A stretch of DNA of 64,000 nucleotides. Source: Chryseobacterium pennae. Lineage in GTDB: Bacteria > Bacteroidota > Bacteroidia > Flavobacteriales > Weeksellaceae. The stretch spans positions 60,882-124,881 of the forward strand of contig NZ_QNVT01000018.1 of NCBI RefSeq assembly GCF_003385515.1, written 5' to 3'. Position 1 is the first letter of the stretch. Every line of letters begins with the position of its first letter. Both the position numbers and the translations under genes were made by a program. Shown here piece by piece: positions 26,283-36,770 of the stretch. The notes beneath the pieces were generated by a model. It did not search any database. It was not told where the DNA came from and worked only from the letters and a program-made list of their open reading frames with translations.

Positions 26283-27701
26283 TTAATATATTCTGTTTTT
26301 TATCATTTTCCCCAGTTTTTCGAGATCGCTTTCTACACGGTCTGTCCATTCCAGGGCATAATTTAATCGCATACAGTTTTGATACTGATTGTATTGTGAA
26401 AACATTCTTCCCGGAGCAAAGTTTACTTTCTGGCTAACTGCTTCATCATAAAGATCTTCAGTGCATATTCTTTTATCCAGTTCCAGCCATAACATAAATC
26501 CTCCTTTTGGTTCTGAAATCTTGGTATTATCCGGAAAATACTGTGTTACCGACTTCTGAATCTGAAGATAGTTGGCATAAAGCTTTTTTCTGAACATCCT
26601 CAAATGATGATCGTAACGCCCATGTTCAAGGAAATCAGCGATCACATCTGAAAATAAAGACGGGCCGGAAACAGTCTGTACCAATTTTTGTCTGATAATC
26701 TTTTCTTTAAATTTTCCCGGAGCTACCCAACCTACCCGATATCCCGGAGCTAAAGTCTTAGATACTGAACCTACCCACATTACAATGCCTGCCTCATCAT
26801 AAAATTTGCAGGGTTTTGGCCTTCCTGCTCCGAAATAAATGTTTCCATAAACATCATCTTCCACTAATGGAACATTATGCTCAGTAAGCATTCTTACCAG
26901 TTCTTTCTTATTTTCATCCGGCATCTGAAAGCCTAAAGGATTATTGTAATTCACAACAAAACAACAGGCTGAAAGTTTCGGCATTACCTTTTTTAAAGCA
27001 TCCAGATCTATTCCGGTAATAGGATGGGTAGGAATTTCCACGGCCTTCAATCCCAGCAACTGGATAGCCTGAAGAATTCCAAAATAAACAGGACTTTCTA
27101 CCGCTACATAATCTCCCGGCTGGGTAACAGCCATCAGACAGTTGTACACTCCGTTCATAGCACCGGAAGTAATGACCAGATCATCTTCAGTAATTCGTCC
27201 TTCCATCACAATAGACCACTTGGCAATTTCCCTCCTGAGGCTTACATTTCCCTGCACCGGCTCATAATTGGTTCCGCTGTCATTCTTCCGCTTCATTACG
27301 TCAATCATGCACTTCTTCATCTTAGCAACAGGAAGAAGGCTTTTTCCGGGAATTCCTAACGCAAACTGCGTCATATCTGTTCCTCCAATGGCCCCAAACA
27401 CTTTTCCGATAAGATCTTCCGGGCTGTTCTTCTCTTCCGAAACCTTCATTTTAGCCACAGAAGGTAACGCCAGCTTTCTTTGAGAGGTCTGGCTCACATA
27501 ATATCCATATTTCGGGCGTGATTCTACAAGCGAACGGCTTTCAAGCTCCATATAAGCCTGTTTTACAGTATTTAAACTAACATTATATAGTTTTTGAGCA
27601 CTTCTCAGCGAGGGCAATCTGTCTCCAAACTGCAAGGTCTCACTTTTGATCTGTTCAGTGACAGAATTGGCTATTTTAAGATACAGAACATCTTTAGGCA
27701 T
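26283..27701 (-). CDS. MocR/PdxR-type regulator: GntR winged helix fused to fold-type I aminotransferase
   Basis: 472 residues. N-terminal GntR winged helix (residues 1-75, with RLPSLRSAQKLYNVSLNTVKQAYMEL split across the HTH), a linker, then an aminotransferase-like domain with VITSGAMNGVYN, NYNNPLGFQ, VEDDVYGNIYF and the PLP lysine in WVGSVSKTLAPGYRVGW. Such regulators sense PLP or amino-acid metabolites. Its own product is the first of a minus-strand pair with the GNAT gene; a 121-residue unknown is encoded just upstream. Confidence 0.93.
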   Translation of the reverse strand: MPKDVLYLKIANSVTEQIKSETLQFGDRLPSLRSAQKLYNVSLNTVKQAYMELESRSLVESRPKYGYYVSQTSQRKLALPSVAKMKVSEEKNSPEDLIGKVFGAIGGTDMTQFALGIPGKSLLPVAKMKKCMIDVMKRKNDSGTNYEPVQGNVSLRREIAKWSIVMEGRITEDDLVITSGAMNGVYNCLMAVTQPGDYVAVESPVYFGILQAIQLLGLKAVEIPTHPITGIDLDALKKVMPKLSACCFVVNYNNPLGFQMPDENKKELVRMLTEHNVPLVEDDVYGNIYFGAGRPKPCKFYDEAGIVMWVGSVSKTLAPGYRVGWVAPGKFKEKIIRQKLVQTVSGPSLFSDVIADFLEHGRYDHHLRMFRKKLYANYLQIQKSVTQYFPDNTKISEPKGGFMLWLELDKRICTEDLYDEAVSQKVNFAPGRMFSQYNQYQNCMRLNYALEWTDRVESDLEKLGKMIKNRIY

Positions 27702-27744
27702 TGATCACAGTTTTAAGTAAAAATACAATTTTATCCCTGTTTTA

Positions 27745-28110
27745 TTACATATTCAGCCAGCTGATCATCTTTTGGATGCTGCTTTTTAGCTGCTCTGGAT
27801 TCCGGAAGTTAGGAGTATTATTCTTTTTAAAATAGCTCTCCACTTGTGAGATAAAGTTCTTTTTTTCTAAACCCTGGATCCCTGGTTTATCATAAGCCTT
27901 AAAAGCAATTCCGCCTTTTTCCTTGATGACCAGGCTCGCAAATGCAATCACCTCATCTTTCTTTTTAGCCAGAAGGAAGGGAATTCCAAATTCTGAATTC
28001 ACTTTTCCGGTATTCTGTGCCTGCAGAAATATATTTTTTAGCACCAACATGTCTGAAATATAAACTTCTGCATATTGAAGCTGTTCCTGATATTGAACGT
28101 TGGTTTCCAT
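27745..28110 (-). CDS. Unknown protein of 121 residues
   Basis: Soluble, mixed alpha/beta composition, no signal peptide. The middle, GIPFLLAKKKDEVIAFASLVIKEKGGIAF split by turns, could be two GNAT-like beta strands, but no acetyl-CoA loop is present. It lies 43 bp before the MocR-type gene on the same strand and may be co-transcribed. Codon use looks like its neighbours, so I consider it a real gene of unknown role. Confidence 0.7.
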   Translation of the reverse strand: METNVQYQEQLQYAEVYISDMLVLKNIFLQAQNTGKVNSEFGIPFLLAKKKDEVIAFASLVIKEKGGIAFKAYDKPGIQGLEKKNFISQVESYFKKNNTPNFRNPEQLKSSIQKMISWLNM

Positions 28111-28300
28111 AGTATTTCTTTTTTAATACAACAAAATTATGGAGTCTTTGAGTTTGGACACAGATACAGAAGTATTGAATATTGTGGGTACAGATTGTAT
28201 ATTAACAAGTTCCTGCTGTAATGAAAATTTTAACGCTTTCGTATAAAATAATCTATAAATATGTATTTTTATTTTTCGAATCTAAACAAGTAAATAAACC

Positions 28301-29593
28301 ATGACGAGAAAATTTTTGAGATTTATTAATCTTCATTTCGGGGAAGAAGATAAAGAGAAAGTCCTTGAGAATATCACCGATAATATCTCTTTCCGGGGCT
28401 CGAATCTATGGATTTTGGCATGTGCTATTGTTATTGCATCTGTGGGGCTTAATGTAAACTCTACGGCAGTCATTATCGGGGCAATGCTTATATCCCCTCT
28501 TATGGGGCCTATAGTGGGAGCTGGGTTTGCCTTGGGTACCTATAATTTTCAATTACTTAAAAGATCGGTCAAGAACCTTCTTATTGCAACAATAGTTAGT
28601 TTATTGGTATCTTTTATCTATTTTTTCTTAAGTCCTTTTAAAGAAACTCAATCTGAGCTATTAGCCCGTACATCCCCGAATATTTACGATGTCTTGATTG
28701 CTTTTTTTGGTGGTCTTGTTGGGGTTATAGCCATTACACGAGTGAAACAAGGTAATCCAATACCGGGAGTTGCTATTGCTACTGCATTAATGCCACCTCT
28801 CTGTACGGCAGGATATGGGCTTGCTATAGGAAACTGGAGCTATTTTGCAGGGGCATTTTATCTTTACACCATCAATTGCTTTTTCATTTGCATTGCAACC
28901 TTTCTTATTATCAAATACCTGAAATATGAGCCTATTGAACTGATAGACAGAAAATACGAAAGACACATACGATACGGAATAACAGCATTGATTATTATTA
29001 TGATTGTACCAAGCTCTTATTTGGCTTATAATCTTCTGAATCAGAAAAAGTTTACACAAAATATTGATCAGTTCATCAATAATGAGTTTACTCAAAAAGG
29101 ATATACCATCATTTATAAAAAGATCAACTACAATTCTTATCCAAAAACAGTAGAATTAGCCTTTCTATCTAAAAAATTTGGTAAGAATGAGATGGATACG
29201 ATTAATAAAAAGCTTCTAAATCTGGGAATTGCCAACACTAGATTAGTGATTAAGCAGGATGCTACTGATATTAAATCCGAAATACTTAACGAAATTGGGC
29301 AACGGAATAATGTATTGTCTGAAAAAGACCTTGTCATCAACCAATTAAGACAACAATTGGATAAATACACAGTAAAAGACTCAAGCCTTATTAAGGAAAT
29401 ACATATCTTATTTCCGGATTTTAACCATATTTCTATTGGTAAAGTAACCAATTTCCCTAACACAGACAGAGCCAATGTAAGCACCGTAATCCTTTATAGG
29501 TCTGAAAAAGAAGAAAAGGAGCAAGAGGAAAAAATGCAACAATGGCTCTCGGAAAAGTTATCCGATAAAAATGCTAAAGTTATTCGTCAATAA
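28301..29593 (+). CDS. DUF389/TIGR00341-family membrane protein
   Basis: 430 residues. Five to six membrane segments between residues 35 and 255, with the conserved GAMLISPLMGPIVGAGFALG and GVAIATALMPPLCTAGYGLA blocks of the DUF389 family. Residues 255-430 form a soluble, partly coiled-coil C-terminal part, ending in a Glu/Lys-rich stretch. Function is not established. It is transcribed alone on the plus strand toward the large AAA+ gene, sharing a bidirectional terminator with it. The 190 bp upstream show no gene and no clean -7 box. Confidence 0.87.
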   Translation: MTRKFLRFINLHFGEEDKEKVLENITDNISFRGSNLWILACAIVIASVGLNVNSTAVIIGAMLISPLMGPIVGAGFALGTYNFQLLKRSVKNLLIATIVSLLVSFIYFFLSPFKETQSELLARTSPNIYDVLIAFFGGLVGVIAITRVKQGNPIPGVAIATALMPPLCTAGYGLAIGNWSYFAGAFYLYTINCFFICIATFLIIKYLKYEPIELIDRKYERHIRYGITALIIIMIVPSSYLAYNLLNQKKFTQNIDQFINNEFTQKGYTIIYKKINYNSYPKTVELAFLSKKFGKNEMDTINKKLLNLGIANTRLVIKQDATDIKSEILNEIGQRNNVLSEKDLVINQLRQQLDKYTVKDSSLIKEIHILFPDFNHISIGKVTNFPNTDRANVSTVILYRSEKEEKEQEEKMQQWLSEKLSDKNAKVIRQ

Positions 29594-29601
29594 ATATTAA
29601 T

Positions 29602-29634
29602 AAAACAGCACCCATATATACAGGGTGCTGTTTT
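29602..29634. terminator. Bidirectional terminator between DUF389 and AAA+ genes
   Basis: Perfect 12-bp stem AAAACAGCACCC (29602-29613) with GGGTGCTGTTTT (29623-29634), 9-nt loop, suitable for both converging transcripts. Confidence 0.9.
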
Positions 29635-29655
29635 ACTTTTATGATAAAGTAAGGT

Positions 29656-32600
29656 TTACTCTACTTTTTTCAAAGCTTCTTTAATTCCTTCCAGCCCGTC
29701 TCCGAATTGGGCCAGCAAAGCTACAATCTGAGACATTCTATCATTTTCTCCCAGCCCTTTTAAAGTTTTATTTTTTATAAAAGTCTTCTTAATCTCTTCC
29801 CAACGTTCTGTTTCCTCTTCTTGGAGGATACCCATCAATTCTTTCAACTTCAGCATATTCGATTCTGCACCTGTTGTCAGCGTCTGAGATTCATTCTGAT
29901 AATGGTTCAGTATGATCTGGATCACTTCATTTTCCTTTAAAATAGGCTGAATCTGAGTAATCAGTTTATTCATATTACGATAGGATCCCTGAAGCTTGAA
30001 CGGAGGTTCATTTCTGTAATCATCAGACATTGCTGCTGAAGCAATATATTCTTTGTTGACCTTCAGAATCATATTTCTGACCATGATGGTATTTTTCAGT
30101 ACCGCTCTGAAGTCTGATATTTCATTGGAACTGAAATTTCCTTTCAGATTGTCTGCAGGATTATCGGTTACCACACAATCATAGAGCTCGTAAAGATTTT
30201 CCATTCCCGGCTGGGTCAGTCTGGTCAGATATTCATTGGACATCAGCGAGTTTTCAATGAGGCTGAGATCAAAAAGGTTTGTTTTTGAGCCGGATATTTC
30301 TCCTAAATTGTAAGTATCTGAACGGTTCGCCAGCATATCAGGAATTTTAAATTTCTCACCGCTTTCCGTATATGGATTTCCTGCCATGACCAGACAGAAT
30401 CTTTTCGAGCGGAGATCATACGTTTTACTTTCTCCGTTATAGATTCCTTCAATTTTTCTCTGTCCATCAGCAAGTGAAATAAACTTCTGAAGGAATTCAG
30501 GGTTACAATGTTGAATATCATCAAGATACAACATCACATTATCTCCCATTTCCAAAGCAAGGTTCAGTTTCTCCAATTCCTGTCTTGCGCCTGCATTTCT
30601 GGCTTCTGCCGGATCTGTGGAAACGATATCATAGCCTAATGAAGGGCCATTGATCTTCATAAACACCAGTCCCATACGTTCTGCCATATATTCCATCAGG
30701 GTGGTTTTACCATATCCCGGAGGGGATACCAGAAGAAGCATTCCCATTCTGTCTGTTCTCTTATCTGAACCCACTGTTCCCAACTGTTTCGCAAGGTTAG
30801 CTCCAATCAAAGGAAAATAAACATCATTAATCAGTTTATTTCTGACAAATGAACTTAATATCTGTGGTTGGAAAGTATCCAGCTTCAGTGCTTTTTTCTT
30901 TTCATTCACCCAGCTGTATTTCAATTCCTGAAGTCTTTTATATTTCGGAACAGTAACGGTATTAAAATGACTTAGCCTGGATACAAATTCAAAATAATTC
31001 AGATTGTATTCTGTCTCTTTTTCAAGGGATTTCAAACCTTTAATTACGGCTTCATAGGAAACGCTTCTGATATTTTTCGGATCAAATTTCTGGGTAATGA
31101 TAAAGCCAAGAACCTCATCTATGATATTTTTCTCCGCATTCGGATCAAAGGCTTTTAATGCTCCTTCCGCAATATAATAACATGCTGAAGGATACTGATA
31201 CATAGCCTGTATCTGAACCAAAAACTCCAGATCTTTCCCTTTTTCCTTAAGTTCTTTTAAAAATAATCCATACAGTGCCCCTGCTTTTTCCGAAATCAGG
31301 AAATTTTCCTTGTCTTCCTGTTTCAGATATACTGCCGCATTGATATAATCTGTCTCTGTAAAAATACCATTCACTGATGCAAATGATTTCATTTCTTCTG
31401 CCAGCTCTTTGCTTAGGTAATCAAATCCTTGTTTTACGGCAAAAGATTGTGAAATAATTGCTGTAGCTGCAAACTGTTTGGCGTAATATTCTTTTCTTTC
31501 AGGATTCAGGAAAAACCAGAACAGCTGTGCTAACCCTCTTTCCTGAGCTGTAAACCTCATCAGTCCTAATTCATTATGTACTTGCTGAAGCTTCGTAACA
31601 ATAATCTGGGCGTCTTTGTCATGAATTCCTTTTACCAGCCCTTCCCCAAAATGTTCTGCTGTAAACTGCTGAACCACCTGCTCATTCTGCTGTTCTGTAA
31701 CAAGCTCTTTATGGTTGGAAAATACATTCCAGGCAAGGTATTCAAATCGTTTTACATGGGTATTTTCTGAAACAAATTCCTGGTTCCAGACTTCTTTGAA
31801 CTCATCAACTGTAGGAAAGTTCAGAGGTTCATAGAAGCTAGTTCCGGTAAGGTGATAGTAATATTGTGCATTCTTCAGCACAAGAGTAAGATCCAGTTTC
31901 TGTTGATTGACCGCAAATTTATAATCTCCTAATGCTATAACGCTTTCACCATCTACATAGATCTCTTTTTTATCTTTAAGCTTTCTTACAGATTCCTGCT
32001 GACTTGTTTTTAAAAGAGTCTGAATCTCTTCTGATTTTGCAGAATCTTCTAATTCTGCCAATTGTCTTGCAAGATCCCTCACTTTTTCCACCATCAGATC
32101 TGAGGCAAAATACCCGTTGATCTCATTTTCTGAATCAAAGGATTCTGCTTTGGTCTGAACGGATTTCAGGATTCTTTGCGCCGCATCAAAGAGACTTTGA
32201 GTTCTTTTGTTTCTTGATTCTGTAAGTTGTACTCTTTTATTCTGGAAATGTCCGTAGACTTCTTCTCTTTTGGTTCCTATCTGCTGGATAAACTCATCAA
32301 AATCAATAAATTTAGTTTCCATCTCTTCCAACTGAATGGAAAGTTTGGTCAGATATTCATCACATTTCTCCGGAGTCTGTGAAAGTTCCAGAAAATTAAT
32401 CACAGACTGATCAAATAATGTAATCTGGGCCTGGAAATCTGAAGCCAGTTCTTTTCCTGAAATTTCCCTTTTTCTTTTGCTGAGTTCAAGTCTCTCCTGA
32501 TTCAAACGGGCAAAGATTAAGGATATATTTTCGATAATCTGAGTGGACTGAGAGGTATCTTCAATTTTAAGATTATTAACGATATCTACCAACAGCTCCA

Positions 32601-34458
32601 ATTGTCCGGATAATACGTTGATATTCTCATCGATGGTTTTGGCATCAATAGCCTTCTGTAGCGCAACAATATCCTCTGAAATTGTCTGAGCTTTCTCCTC
32701 ATAAGGCAATAGAGCGCCTTCCTGCAGCAGAAAATTCACACAGGCATTGGAAAGTTCGGTATAACGGTCTGAAAGAGCTTTTTCCAGGGAATCCAATAAA
32801 GCTGTATCTGCATATTTCAGCTCTCTGGCTCCTGTTACTTCTCCTCTTAACGCCCTGATTTGTGAAAGAGCATCAATATATTCTGTAAGCTGGGAATAAT
32901 GAAGCCTTTTGGTATCATCAAGGATCTTATCACAGGACTGTTTTATTTTTTCTAAGGCTTCTTCTGTGTTTTTCCTCTGCTCAACTACTTTTTCATATTC
33001 GTTGATCGCTGAATGGGCAATTTTACGAATTTCTTTTAGCGGCTGATCCAGTTTCTGAACTTCATTTTCACCCAAAAAGTAATAATTATCCAGAATAAAA
33101 GTGGAAAGCTTTACAATATCATCGTATAATCCGCTGTAGGAATCTTTTTTATTCAGAAGCGTGATAAGCTCCTGGCTTTCTGCCATTACTCTTACAATAT
33201 CTTTGTTTCCGATCTTGTAAATCAGACTGTCGGCTTTTTCGGCATTCGGCTGTAGCTCTTTGGAGAAAGGAGTCTGCCAGATTTGGGTCAGATGGTGCTT
33301 AGTTGTTTCAATACTCTCCCGAAGATAGATCAGTTTTCCATCATTGAGAAGCGAAAAACCGCTGCATCGGATGGGTGTTTCTATCGTTTGGGTGATGATA
33401 TTATAAGAAATCAGCTGATAGTTATTCGTTTTATCATCATAGAAAACATACAAGAAGTTTTCTCCGTTGGGTTCTATAACGGTTTTCAGGTAATACAGTC
33501 TGTTCTGTTCCTGTGAAATCACCTTTAACCCACCGGTCTGTAATGCATATCCGTTTGAAAATAGTACTCCCTGATTTTCTGGCAGCAGCAAACCTGAATA
33601 TTTAAGAGCATCAGCTCTTGAAACGGTTTTTTCTTTATGGTTATAAATGAAATAGCGTTCTGTTTCCTGGTAAGGTTTTATTTTAAACAAAACAAGGTTA
33701 TCGAGGTCGCAGAAATGGATCTCGGCATCATCGAGGTTTTGATCTTTATGAATTACATCTTCGGAATAGATTCCTTTTCCCGTGTCTGTATTATCTTCAA
33801 CCTTAATGGTAATATCTCCACCGATGCTTTCTACGAAAACCTTATCAGCCAGTGAAATATGCGGATGTTTTCCGGATCGCTGCATATCTCTTGTCGCTTT
33901 TGTCCATGCAAAACCATGCTGAGGCGGGTATGATGTTTCTGAAGCGCTTCTGGAATCTACATAAATAAGCTGATTATCTTTAATCAACCATTTGAACGCT
34001 TTAATATCTGTAGTGCTTTCTGAAAGCTGGAACACCATATAAAGATAGTTCTCTGTAAAACTAAATCGGGCAAAGAAGGTATTCCTGTAGTATTTGTAAA
34101 GATTTTTAAACTCATCAATAAAGATCTCATCATTGATAAGAGCATAATCCTGAGGTTCAAACCTATTTTTATTGATTTTATAAACGGAAAAAACATCCGA
34201 AATATTGATTTCAGTCTGTAGGCCTAAATGCGCATTGGAGCCAAATATCAAATGGTCACCTAAAGAATAAATATCCTTGGCAATACAGCTATGTTCTGTG
34301 GAAATCCTTTCATTGGCAATCAACGAAAAATCTATTCTACCGAAGATATTTTTACGGTCTTCATTAAGCTGCTGAAGCCTTTGTATAAGGTCATTCTTCT
34401 GCTCATTCAGACGGTTCTGAATAATTTCGTAAGTTCCGGAATTAAGTTTTTCTGACAT
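29656..34458 (-). CDS. Giant AAA+ ATPase (1600 residues), 'DNA repair ATPase' type, of the PspA/flotillin locus
   Basis: Three parts can be read. Residues 1-470 are rich in short beta-strand repeats with aromatic/Asp turns (YVDSRS, YNHKEKT, FYDDKTNNYQ), suggesting a beta-propeller-like sensor. About 480-830 is predicted coiled coil. The C-terminal third holds an AAA+ module: Walker A PPGYGKTT near residue 1248, Walker B LYLDDIQH near 1308, and sensor-like MAGNPYT near 1365. Homologues are often labelled DNA repair ATPase, probably through coiled-coil similarity. Its place behind pspA, OB protein and flotillin genes points instead to membrane-associated stress work. No signal peptide or membrane helix. 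Last gene of the minus-strand run; 177 bp separate it from flotillin. Confidence 0.85.
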   Translation of the reverse strand: MSEKLNSGTYEIIQNRLNEQKNDLIQRLQQLNEDRKNIFGRIDFSLIANERISTEHSCIAKDIYSLGDHLIFGSNAHLGLQTEINISDVFSVYKINKNRFEPQDYALINDEIFIDEFKNLYKYYRNTFFARFSFTENYLYMVFQLSESTTDIKAFKWLIKDNQLIYVDSRSASETSYPPQHGFAWTKATRDMQRSGKHPHISLADKVFVESIGGDITIKVEDNTDTGKGIYSEDVIHKDQNLDDAEIHFCDLDNLVLFKIKPYQETERYFIYNHKEKTVSRADALKYSGLLLPENQGVLFSNGYALQTGGLKVISQEQNRLYYLKTVIEPNGENFLYVFYDDKTNNYQLISYNIITQTIETPIRCSGFSLLNDGKLIYLRESIETTKHHLTQIWQTPFSKELQPNAEKADSLIYKIGNKDIVRVMAESQELITLLNKKDSYSGLYDDIVKLSTFILDNYYFLGENEVQKLDQPLKEIRKIAHSAINEYEKVVEQRKNTEEALEKIKQSCDKILDDTKRLHYSQLTEYIDALSQIRALRGEVTGARELKYADTALLDSLEKALSDRYTELSNACVNFLLQEGALLPYEEKAQTISEDIVALQKAIDAKTIDENINVLSGQLELLVDIVNNLKIEDTSQSTQIIENISLIFARLNQERLELSKRKREISGKELASDFQAQITLFDQSVINFLELSQTPEKCDEYLTKLSIQLEEMETKFIDFDEFIQQIGTKREEVYGHFQNKRVQLTESRNKRTQSLFDAAQRILKSVQTKAESFDSENEINGYFASDLMVEKVRDLARQLAELEDSAKSEEIQTLLKTSQQESVRKLKDKKEIYVDGESVIALGDYKFAVNQQKLDLTLVLKNAQYYYHLTGTSFYEPLNFPTVDEFKEVWNQEFVSENTHVKRFEYLAWNVFSNHKELVTEQQNEQVVQQFTAEHFGEGLVKGIHDKDAQIIVTKLQQVHNELGLMRFTAQERGLAQLFWFFLNPERKEYYAKQFAATAIISQSFAVKQGFDYLSKELAEEMKSFASVNGIFTETDYINAAVYLKQEDKENFLISEKAGALYGLFLKELKEKGKDLEFLVQIQAMYQYPSACYYIAEGALKAFDPNAEKNIIDEVLGFIITQKFDPKNIRSVSYEAVIKGLKSLEKETEYNLNYFEFVSRLSHFNTVTVPKYKRLQELKYSWVNEKKKALKLDTFQPQILSSFVRNKLINDVYFPLIGANLAKQLGTVGSDKRTDRMGMLLLVSPPGYGKTTLMEYMAERMGLVFMKINGPSLGYDIVSTDPAEARNAGARQELEKLNLALEMGDNVMLYLDDIQHCNPEFLQKFISLADGQRKIEGIYNGESKTYDLRSKRFCLVMAGNPYTESGEKFKIPDMLANRSDTYNLGEISGSKTNLFDLSLIENSLMSNEYLTRLTQPGMENLYELYDCVVTDNPADNLKGNFSSNEISDFRAVLKNTIMVRNMILKVNKEYIASAAMSDDYRNEPPFKLQGSYRNMNKLITQIQPILKENEVIQIILNHYQNESQTLTTGAESNMLKLKELMGILQEEETERWEEIKKTFIKNKTLKGLGENDRMSQIVALLAQFGDGLEGIKEALKKVE

Positions 34459-34541
34459 AGTGTTGGATTAGATGGTCATCACTGCTGCTGTACAGCAGAT
34501 CTTTGGGTAGAACTTATTATACTTTGCCTTTATCTTCATAT

Positions 34542-34574
34542 AAGCCTTATAGGTTTTGGAAACCTATAAGGCTT
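34542..34574. repeat. Palindrome between flotillin and AAA+ genes (CCTATAAGG family)
   Basis: Perfect 15-bp stem AAGCCTTATAGGTTT (34542-34556) with 34560-34574 and loop TGG. A 21-bp core is identical to the palindrome at 59101-59131, so this is a repeated element rather than a private terminator. Without a T-run it may act as an mRNA-end stabiliser or weak attenuator between the two genes. Confidence 0.75.
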
Positions 34575-34635
34575 GTCAGGCAAACAGTCAATCTATTTTT
34601 AAACTGATTATCAAAAGATTAACTGTTTTTGTATA

Positions 34636-36657
34636 TTAAACATGGTTATTGTTTACCGGTTTATTGTCCACACCCAAATGTCTGGCCATATCAAGAGCTC
34701 TTTCCAGAATTCCTTTTTCCTGTTGATTGGCAACACCGTTCAGCTTAAAGATCAGGGAGGCAATACTCATGTTTTTGATATCGTCTGATGAAATATTGTA
34801 TTTGTCTACCATTCCCATTACCTTGGCTATGATATTTTCACCGTCTCCTAACAGGTTTTCTCTCAACATCTGTGCATTTTCGCTATGGTTTACGAACTTA
34901 TCCAGACCTTTTCCTGCGGATACCTGGCGAATCACATTATCAAAGAAGGTATTATCTCCACCTACGATATCAATTTTCGCTGTTTTGAATGCTTCTGCCA
35001 ATACCAGAGACTGAGCTTCTGCAATGTCTTTCTGAATCGCAATTTCAGCCAATTCAACTTCTTTTTCTTTATTCAGTCTCAGACGGAATTCTTCGTGATC
35101 TTTTCCTGCTTCATTCAGTTTCTTCATTGCTTCTGCCTTTTCATTAATTCCGGCAGCTTCTGCCAATGCTTTTTCTTTGATTACTTCTGCCTGGGCAATG
35201 CCTTCTTTCTTTACGGCATCAGCTTTTTTCTCAATCACCACGGCTTCTGCAATACCCTGTCTTTCTGCAGCGTCTGCTTTTGCATGCATCACCTGAGCTT
35301 CGGATAACCCTACAGTAGCTTCTTCTTTAGCCTTAGCATCTGCTATAATCTTACGTGCTTCTGCTTCTTTTTCTGCGGCATCTCTTTTCGCCTGAGCTTC
35401 AATCACATATTTCTGAGCATCTTTTTCTGCGGCCAGCTTGCGTGCTTCTGCTGCTCTGGTTTCTTCAATCAGTTTTTTCTCTGCTTCCTGAGTAGCAACT
35501 GTAATTTCAACCTGCTTATTTCTTTCTGCAGTTTTGAAAGCTTCCAGATCTTTAATTCCCTGCTGCTCTTCCACTACTGTTTTTTCCATAGTCAAACGTT
35601 CGCGGATTGCATCCTGAATGCTTTTCTTTTCTATCTCTATCGCTTTCTCTTTTTCAATCTGAGCAAGGGAAACAATTCTTTCTCTTTCTGTAGCCTCTAA
35701 CGCTTTGTCTTTTAGTACTCTTTCTGTTTCTACGAGATCTGCACGTTCTTTATTTTTAGCAGCAATCACCACCTGACGAAGTTTATTTTCTTCTGCAATC
35801 TGTAATTTCTCTTCTGTTGCAATACGAACGGTTTCATATCTCAGACGTTCTTCTTCTTCTACTTTTAAGATTTCAGCATTTTCACGGGCTTTGATATTGG
35901 CTACTTCTCGTTTTTGAGACTCCTGCTTTTCTGCCAGTTGTTTTTCAAGCTCAAGAATTGCTTCTCTGGCTTCTACGTTTTGTTTTGTAATGGTTTTTTC
36001 TTCATCACGACGAACCTGATTGGCTTTAATATTCTGTGTTGCCGTAAGTTCTGTAATTTTCTTAATCCCCTCAGAATCAAGAATATTGTCTTTATCTAAT
36101 TTATCGATGGAAGTCTGTTCAAGATAATCGATCGCACAATCATCTAAAACATAACCATTTAAGTCTGTTCCGATAATATCAAGAATTTCCTGACGGAATT
36201 CACTTCTCGCTTCGTATAATTCAGTGAAATCAAATTTCTTTCCTACAGTTTTTAAGGCTTCCGAGAATTTAGCTTCAAAAAGCTCTCTTAAGGTCTGAGC
36301 ATCAGAAGCTCTCTGACATCCAATTGTTTGCCCTACATTAATGATGTCATCTACTGATTTATTAACACGGATAAAGAATGCCACCTGAATATCAGCTCTC
36401 ATATTGTCTTTACAGATCAATCCGGCTCTTCCTTCTCTTGATATTTCCAGTTTTTTCACCGAAATATCCATAGATTCCATACGGTGAATGACAGGAATTA
36501 CGATTCCAGCGTTAAAGAAAACCTTTGTGCCACCATAACCGGTTCTTAAAATAACAATTCCCTGAACAGTTTTTTTATACATGGATAAAATCCAGAAAAT
36601 CAATCCGATTGATGCTACCGCAACAATGATAATTCCAGCAATTAATGGTAAGTTCAT
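34636..36657 (-). CDS. Flotillin-family SPFH protein
   Basis: 673 residues. N-terminal membrane hairpin/helix (residues 5-28), SPFH/band-7 domain to about 210 (VILRTGYGGTKVFFNAGIVIP region), then a very long Ala/Glu/Lys coiled coil with many AEA/EKEA repeats to about residue 540, and a C-terminal domain containing GKGLDKFVNHSENAQ. This matches bacterial flotillins of the YqiK type, which scaffold ordered membrane domains and occur with NfeD-like OB-fold proteins. Here the YqiJ-like partner is encoded immediately upstream. Antisense frames in this gene are composition artefacts. Confidence 0.92.
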   Translation of the reverse strand: MNLPLIAGIIIVAVASIGLIFWILSMYKKTVQGIVILRTGYGGTKVFFNAGIVIPVIHRMESMDISVKKLEISREGRAGLICKDNMRADIQVAFFIRVNKSVDDIINVGQTIGCQRASDAQTLRELFEAKFSEALKTVGKKFDFTELYEARSEFRQEILDIIGTDLNGYVLDDCAIDYLEQTSIDKLDKDNILDSEGIKKITELTATQNIKANQVRRDEEKTITKQNVEAREAILELEKQLAEKQESQKREVANIKARENAEILKVEEEERLRYETVRIATEEKLQIAEENKLRQVVIAAKNKERADLVETERVLKDKALEATERERIVSLAQIEKEKAIEIEKKSIQDAIRERLTMEKTVVEEQQGIKDLEAFKTAERNKQVEITVATQEAEKKLIEETRAAEARKLAAEKDAQKYVIEAQAKRDAAEKEAEARKIIADAKAKEEATVGLSEAQVMHAKADAAERQGIAEAVVIEKKADAVKKEGIAQAEVIKEKALAEAAGINEKAEAMKKLNEAGKDHEEFRLRLNKEKEVELAEIAIQKDIAEAQSLVLAEAFKTAKIDIVGGDNTFFDNVIRQVSAGKGLDKFVNHSENAQMLRENLLGDGENIIAKVMGMVDKYNISSDDIKNMSIASLIFKLNGVANQQEKGILERALDMARHLGVDNKPVNNNHV

Positions 36658-36770
36658 AGTTTTATAAGTTTAGTAGTTTATATAAATGTGTTTTTTTAAA
36701 AGGTGTTGAGAAAGATCTTCAACATATAGTTCAACATAATTAAAAATAAGCTGAGCACGGTTATTTGTTT

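Noticed and set aside
34885..35307. 140-codon plus-strand frame inside the flotillin gene
   Set aside because: It reflects the low-complexity Ala/Glu/Lys coiled coil on the other strand; Phe/Cys-rich nonsense product.
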